Positions 57,345-64,000 of a DNA stretch of 64,000 bases are shown piece after piece; position 1 is the first letter of the stretch, and each line of letters starts with the position of its first letter. The stretch covers positions 156,176,088 through 156,240,087 of the forward strand of contig NC_090729.1 of assembly GCF_036898095.1 (NCBI RefSeq), written 5' to 3'. Below the pieces are notes generated by a model. The model did no database searches, was not told the DNA's origin, and was given only the letters and a program-made list of their open reading frames with translations. The stretch comes from Palaemon carinicauda (Eukaryota > Arthropoda > Malacostraca > Decapoda > Palaemonidae). Made by a program: the position numbers and the translations under genes.

Positions 57345-57550
57345 CAACCTTCCTAAGTCTGTAACGAACGTCACAACCTTCCTAAGTCTGTAACGAACGT
57401 CACAACCTTCCTAAGTCTGTAACGAACGTCACAACCTTCCTAAGTCTGTAACGAACGTCACAACCTTCCTAAGTCTGTAACGAACGTCACAACCTTCCTT
57501 AGTCTGTAACCAACGTCACAACCTTCCTAAGTCTGTAACGAACGTCACAA
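57345..57550. repeat. 29-bp CACAACC minisatellite, block 2
   Basis: Seven copies of the CACAACCTTCCTAAGTCTG-type unit. Confidence 0.95.
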
Positions 57551-57556
57551 CCTAGA

Positions 57557-57589
<33 letters not shown>

Positions 57590-58990
57590 TCAGAGTAAAC
57601 GATGTGCTTTTAACGAATTACCTTTATTTCCACAAAATAAGCTATTCCGCTGTAATGAACAACACCCTTCCCAAAGGACAGGTGAGAACCTGGGATTTTG
57701 GGTGTGCGAAAATAGGGCAAAACATGATTATTTAACACGAGATTTGTAAAGGGATACAGAACCAAACAGACCCACCTAACTTAGTAGTTCCCAGGTCACA
57801 ACTCCTAACAAGGGGCAAGCGCTCCGGATCCCCATTCCTAAGTCACAAACCTTCCCAGATCACAACCCCAAGCCCGGGGACTTTTTTTTCTCCCCCGATC
57901 CCTCTTCTCAGATCATTAACAAAAAGTAATTCAAATAAATCTTCACACATGATAAACCAAATCACAAATAATTCCTTATCTTATGGTTGACACTTCAAGT
58001 CTAGACAATCCCAACAGAAGCGTTGTACTAGTAAAGTTATCCCATATATCTATAACAAAGTTTCGAAATAGATTGTACAGTACTTCCCTCTTGTCCTTTG
58101 TTCACTAAAGGCGTTCCGGTTTAGTCAATCCTACAAATAAACCATAGCACTTGCAACACTTTTCCTGAAGAGTTAAGTATCTTTAGTATATTCATCGACT
58201 AGTTCAATATAACCACTAGAAAAATAAGAAAATGATTCATAACCAACTTGCACTGCACACCATCCGTAGAAATTAGGTTTTTGTCAAAATCAATGCCAAT
58301 AAGTCCAGCCGCTGCCTTTGCCATAGCAACTACACTTATGGCGGCTTTCCTTCATTCCAATTATTCAGTCAAGCACTGATACCAGTGGACATTAAGGTAA
58401 CTTTATTACTCCGCTGAAATCTTTGTAGAACTGCTTTCTACTTAGGTTGTTCGTAATAGGTTATGAAGCCGTTACGACATAAGGATGTCACAGCTCTCGG
58501 CCAATTAACTATAATTGGAACTGCTTGTATTTGCGTAAGAAAGTGAGACAAGGGGCTCATTAAAAGTAAACATTACCATAGAGGAAACGTCTCAACCGAC
58601 TTGAGGAAAACTGAGGTAAAACTTATCAATCATCATTAATTCTACCTCGTTCAATCGAATAAAAGCTATCTATAGAGTTTTTCAAATTCTCTTTCCATGT
58701 AGGTGATTATTATTTATTTCAATATTGAGGGCAGCATGCTTCTAAAGTTTTACCGAGGATCCCCATATTTCGGTAGTAAATTTTCCCCATCCATACCAAT
58801 AGTTCCCGCTGGGTGTCCCCTATTACCTAGGATATATTAGGTGTATCTTAATATTTTTTTTTGCGAGGAAATTAAAGGTCATTAAAAAAAAAAACTCGAG
58901 TCTTCCTATATATAACCCATTTTTTTCATTAGTAATGTTTGCACCCCCTCCCCAGTTTTACTAAAATAATACCCACACGTGTGTACTCTG
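57551..58990. repeat. 1.44 kb non-satellite segment, copy 2
   Basis: Starts 3606 bp after copy 1 and is almost identical to it. Confidence 0.96.
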
Positions 58991-61983
58991 AGTCACAACC
59001 TACACAAGTCCGTAACCAAAGTCACTACCTTCACAAGTCCGTAACCAAAGTCACAACCTTCAAAAGTCCGTAACCAAAGTCACTACCAGCACAAGTCCGT
59101 AACCAAAGTCACTACCTTCACAAGTCCGTAACCAAAGTCACTACCAGCACAAGTCCGTAACCAAAGTCACTACCAGCACAAGTCCATAACCAAAGTCACT
59201 ACCAGCACAAGTAAGTAACCAAAGTCACTACCAGCACAAGTCCGTAACCAAAGTCACTACCAGCACAAGTCCGTAGCCAGAGTCACAAACTACACAAGTC
59301 CGTAACCAAAGTCACTACCAGCACAAGTCCGTAACCAAAGTCACTACCAGCACAAGTCCGTAACTAAAGTCACTACCTTCACAAGTCCGTAGACAAAGTC
59401 ACTACCTGCACAAGTCCGTAGACAAAGTCACTACCTGCACAAGTCCGTAACCAGAGTCACTACCTGCACAAGTCCGTAACCAGAGTCACTACCTTCACAA
59501 GTCCGTAACCAAAGTCACTACCTTCACAAGTCCGTAATCAAAGTCACTACCAGCACAAGTCCGTAACCAAAGTCACTACCTTCACAAGTCCGTAACCAAA
59601 GTCACTACCTTCACAAGTCCGTAACCAAAGTCACTACCAGCACAAGTCCGTAACCAAAGTCACTACCAGCACAAGTCCGTAACCAAAGTCACTACCAGCA
59701 CAAGGCCGTAACCAAAGTCACTACCAGCACAAGTCCGTAACCAAAGTCACTACCAGCACAAGTCCGTAACCAAAGTCACAACCTTCACAAGTCCGTAACC
59801 AAAGTCACAACCTTCACAAGTCCGTAACCAGAGTCACTGCCAGCACAAGTCCGTAACCAGAGTCACTACCTTCACAAGTCCGTAACCAAAGTCACTACCT
59901 TCACAAGTCTGTAATCAAAGTCACTACCAGCACAAGTCCGTAACCAAAGTCACTACCTTCACAAGTCCGTAACCAAAGTCACTACCTTCACAAGTCCGTA
60001 ACCAAAGTCACTACCAGCACAAGTCCGTAACCAAAGTCACTACCTTCACAAGTCCGTAACCAAAGTCACTACCTTCACAAGTCCGTAACCAAAGTCACTA
60101 CCTTCACAAGTCCGTAACCAAAGTCACAACCTTCACAAGTCCGTAACCAGAGTCACTGCCAGCACAAGTCCGTAACCAGAGTCACTACCTTCACAAGTCC
60201 GTAACCAAAGTCACTACCTTCACAAGTCTGTAATCAAAGTCACTACCAGCACAAGTCACTACCTTCACAAGTCTGTAATCAAAGTCACTACCAGCACAAG
60301 TCCGTAACCAAAGTCACTACCTTCACAAGTCCGTAACCAAAGTCACTACCTTCACAAGTCCGTAACCAAAGTCACTACCAGCACAAGTCCGTAACCAAAG
60401 TCACTACCTTCACAAGTCCGTAACCAAAGTCACTACCTTCACAAGTCCGTAACCAAAGTCACTACCTTCACAAGTCCGTAACCAAAGTCACTACCAGCAC
60501 AAGTCCGTAACCAAAGTCACTACCTTCACAAGTCCGTAACCAAAGTCACTACCTTCACAAGTCCGTAACCAAAGTCACTACCTTCACAAGTCCGTAACCA
60601 AAGTCACTACCTTCACAAGTCCGTAACCAAAGTCACTACCTTCACAAGTCCGTAACCAAAGTCACTACCTTCACAAGTCCGTAACCAAAGTCACTACCTT
60701 CACAAGTCTGTAATCAAAGTCACTACCAGCACAAGTCCGTAACCAAAGTCACTACCAGCACAAGTCCGTAACCAAAGTCACTACCAGCACAAGTCCGTAA
60801 CCAAAGTCACAACCTTCACAAGTCCGTAACCAAAGTCACAACCTTCACAAGTCCGTAACCAGAGTCACTGCCAGCACAAGTCCGTAACCAGAGTCACTAC
60901 CTTCACAAGTCCGTAACCAAAGTCACTACCTTCACAAGTCTGTAATCAAAGTCACTACCAGCACAAGTCCGTAACCAAAGTCACTACCTTCACAAGTCCG
61001 TAACCAAAGTCACTACCTTCACAAGTCCGTAACCAAAGTCACTACCAGCACAAGTCCGTAACCAAAGTCACTACCTTCACAAGTCCGTAACCAAAGTCAC
61101 TACCTTCACAAGTCCGTAACCAAAGTCACTACCTTCACAAGTCCGTAACCAAAGTCACAACCTTCACAAGTCCGTAACCAGAGTCACTGCCAGCACAAGT
61201 CCGTAACCAGAGTCACTACCTTCACAAGTCCGTAACCAAAGTCACTACCTTCACAAGTCTGTAATCAAAGTCACTACCAGCACAAGTCACTACCTTCACA
61301 AGTCTGTAATCAAAGTCACTACCAGCACAAGTCCGTAACCAAAGTCACTACCTTCACAAGTCCGTAACCAAAGTCACTACCTTCACAAGTCCGTAACCAA
61401 AGTCACTACCAGCACAAGTCCGTAACCAAAGTCACTACCTTCACAAGTCCGTAACCAAAGTCACTACCTTCACAAGTCCGTAACCAAAGTCACTACCTTC
61501 ACAAGTCCGTAACCAAAGTCACTACCTTCACAAGTCCGTAACCAAAGTCACTACCTTCACAAGTCCGTAACCAAAGTCACTACCTTCACAAGTCCGTAAC
61601 CAAAGTCACTACCTTCACAAGTCCGTAACCAAAGTCACTACCTTCACAAGTCCGTAATCAAAGTCACTACCAGCACAAGTCCGTAACCAAAGTCACTACC
61701 TTCACAAGTCCGTAACCAAAGTCACTACCTTCACAAGTCCGTAACCAAAGTCACTACCAGCACAAGTCCGTAACCAAAGTCACTACCTTCACAAGTCCGT
61801 AACCAAAGTCACTACCTTCACAAGTCCGTAACCAAAGTCACTACCTTCACAAGTCCGTAACCAAAGTCACTACCTTCACAAGGCCGTAACCAAAGTCACT
61901 ACCAGCACAAGGCCGTAACCAAAGTCACTACCAGCACAAGTCCGTAACCAAAGTCACTACCAGCACAAGTCCGTAACCAAAGT
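58991..61983. repeat. 29-bp CACAAGTCCG minisatellite, block 3
   Basis: Begins with the same variant series as block 2 but is about 1.03 kb longer because an internal stretch is repeated (series around 59780-60710 recurs around 60800-61660). Confidence 0.95.
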
Positions 61984-62191
61984 CACAACCTTCCTAAGTC
62001 TGTAACGAACGTCACAACCTTCCTAAGTCTGTAACGAACGTCACAACCTTCCTAAGTCTGTAACGAACGTCACAACCTTCCTAAGTCTGTAACGAACGTC
62101 ACAACCTTCCTAAGTCTGTAACGAACGTCACAACCTTCCTTAGTCTGTAACCAACGTCACAACCTTCCTAAGTCTGTAACGAACGTCACAA
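61984..62191. repeat. 29-bp CACAACC minisatellite, block 3
   Basis: Seven copies, same order as the block at 57345-57550. Confidence 0.95.
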
Positions 62192-62198
62192 CCTAGAC

Positions 62199-62229
<31 letters not shown>

Positions 62230-63630
62230 TCAGAGTAAACGATGTGCTTTTAACGAATTACCTTTATTTCCACAAAATAAGCTATTCCGCTGTAATGAAC
62301 AACACCCTTCCCAAAGGACAGGTGAGAACCTGGGATTTTGGGTGTGCGAAAATAGGGCAAAACATGATTATTTAACACGAGATTTGTAAAGGGATACAGA
62401 ACCAAACAGACCCACCTAACTTAGTAGTTCCCAGGTCACAACTCCTAACAAGGGGCAAGCGCTCCGGATCCCCATTCCTAAGTCACAAACCTTCCCAGAT
62501 CACAACCCCAAGCCCGGGGACTTTTTTTTCTCCCCCGATCCCTCTTCTCAGATCATTAACAAAAAGTAATTCAAATAAATCTTCACACATGATAAACCAA
62601 ATCACAAATAATTCCTTATCTTATGGTTGACACTTCAAGTCTAGACAATCCCAACAGAAGCGTTGTACTAGTAAAGTTATCCCATATATCTATAACAAAG
62701 TTTCGAAATAGATTGTACAGTACTTCCCTCTTGTCCTTTGTTCACTAAAGGCGTTCCGGTTTAGTCAATCCTACAAATAAACCATAGCACTTGCAACACT
62801 TTTCCTGAAGAGTTAAGTATCTTTAGTATATTCATCGACTAGTTCAATATAACCACTAGAAAAATAAGAAAATGATTCATAACCAACTTGCACTGCACAC
62901 CATCCGTAGAAATTAGGTTTTTGTCAAAATCAATGCCAATAAGTCCAGCCGCTGCCTTTGCCATAGCAACTACACTTATGGCGGCTTTCCTTCATTCCAA
63001 TTATTCAGTCAAGCACTGATACCAGTGGACATTAAGGTAACTTTATTACTCCGCTGAAATCTTTGTAGAACTGCTTTCTACTTAGGTTGTTCGTAATAGG
63101 TTATGAAGCCGTTACGACATAAGGATGTCACAGCTCTCGGCCAATTAACTATAATTGGAACTGCTTGTATTTGCGTAAGAAAGTGAGACAAGGGGCTCAT
63201 TAAAAGTAAACATTACCATAGAGGAAACGTCTCAACCGACTTGAGGAAAACTGAGGTAAAACTTATCAATCATCATTAATTCTACCTCGTTCAATCGAAT
63301 AAAAGCTATCTATAGAGTTTTTCAAATTCTCTTTCCATGTAGGTGATTATTATTTATTTCAATATTGAGGGCAGCATGCTTCTAAAGTTTTACCGAGGAT
63401 CCCCATATTTCGGTAGTAAATTTTCCCCATCCATACCAATAGTTCCCGCTGGGTGTCCCCTATTACCTAGGATATATTAGGTGTATCTTAATATTTTTTT
63501 TTGCGAGGAAATTAAAGGTCATTAAAAAAAAAAACTCGAGTCTTCCTATATATAACCCATTTTTTTCATTAGTAATGTTTGCACCCCCTCCCCAGTTTTA
63601 CTAAAATAATACCCACACGTGTGTACTCTG
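62192..63630. repeat. 1.44 kb non-satellite segment, copy 3
   Basis: Starts 4641 bp after copy 2. I saw no substitutions between copies 2 and 3 by eye. Confidence 0.96.
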
Positions 63631-64000
63631 AGTCACAACCTACACAAGTCCGTAACCAAAGTCACTACCTTCACAAGTCCGTAACCAAAGTCACAACCTT
63701 CAAAAGTCCGTAACCAAAGTCACTACCAGCACAAGTCCGTAACCAAAGTCACTACCTTCACAAGTCCGTAACCAAAGTCACTACCAGCACAAGTCCGTAA
63801 CCAAAGTCACTACCAGCACAAGTCCATAACCAAAGTCACTACCAGCACAAGTAAGTAACCAAAGTCACTACCAGCACAAGTCCGTAACCAAAGTCACTAC
63901 CAGCACAAGTCCGTAGCCAGAGTCACAAACTACACAAGTCCGTAACCAAAGTCACTACCAGCACAAGTCCGTAACCAAAGTCACTACCAGCACAAGTCCG
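63631..64000. repeat. 29-bp CACAAGTCCG minisatellite, block 4, cut by window edge
   Basis: Starts with the same variant series as blocks 2 and 3 and continues past the window. Confidence 0.95.

Noticed and set aside
28430..64000. Assembly fold-back artefact as the cause of the inverted repeat
   Set aside because: The arms differ at many positions and by large indels, so a simple duplicated-strand artefact cannot explain them. The near-identical 1.44 kb copies on the right remain open to assembly doubt.

Overview
This window is eukaryotic nuclear DNA: AT-rich, intron-like, full of microsatellites and minisatellites, with no bacterial-style gene organisation. The transposable elements (a Ty3/gypsy pol, RTE-like, CR1/L2-like and RNase H-bearing LINEs, a retroposon ending in a (TAA)n tail, and an ISXO2/Merlin-type transposase) resemble repeats I associate with decapod crustaceans. 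The decapod assignment is an inference from repeat style. No ordinary conserved host gene can be named.

Layout. 1-2843: 3' part of a decayed Ty3/gypsy retrotransposon ending in a probable LTR. 2844-9705: AT-rich DNA with microsatellites, a near-perfect 34-bp-arm hairpin (7619-7694) and a (TAA)n-tailed retroposon inserted into a degenerate minisatellite. 9706-20152: a nest of LINEs. An antisense RTE-like element is split by a near full-length sense CR1/L2-like element (9921-14459) and by a 5'-truncated antisense LINE with RNase H (15499-18509). 22500-25450: a broken Merlin/ISXO2-like transposase, four exon-like cassettes with splice consensus downstream of it, and a dispersed repeat on both sides.

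28430-64000: the most unusual part is a very large, old, diverged inverted duplication. The left arm (about 28.4-37.5 kb) and right arm (about 38.85-54 kb) match in reverse complement through many collinear blocks, around a 1.35 kb spacer holding a LINE 3' end between two (TC)n tracts. The inner ends of both arms carry a matching promoter-like block (ATTGG boxes, a TGACGTAA-like site) and a first-exon-like segment, so the arms look like head-to-head copies of one transcription unit. On the left arm this unit has a candidate 82-codon second exon, whose right-arm counterpart is decayed. A shorter third copy seems to lie at 27.26-27.96 kb.

The outer ends of both arms are made of one 29-32 bp minisatellite family, forward on the left and reverse complement on the right. 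On the right it has expanded into a 31-bp array with a higher-order period of about 1.53 kb, then into repeating blocks of 3.6 and 4.6 kb, each made of a 29-bp array, a second 29-bp array and a nearly identical 1.44 kb segment. These blocks run off the right edge.
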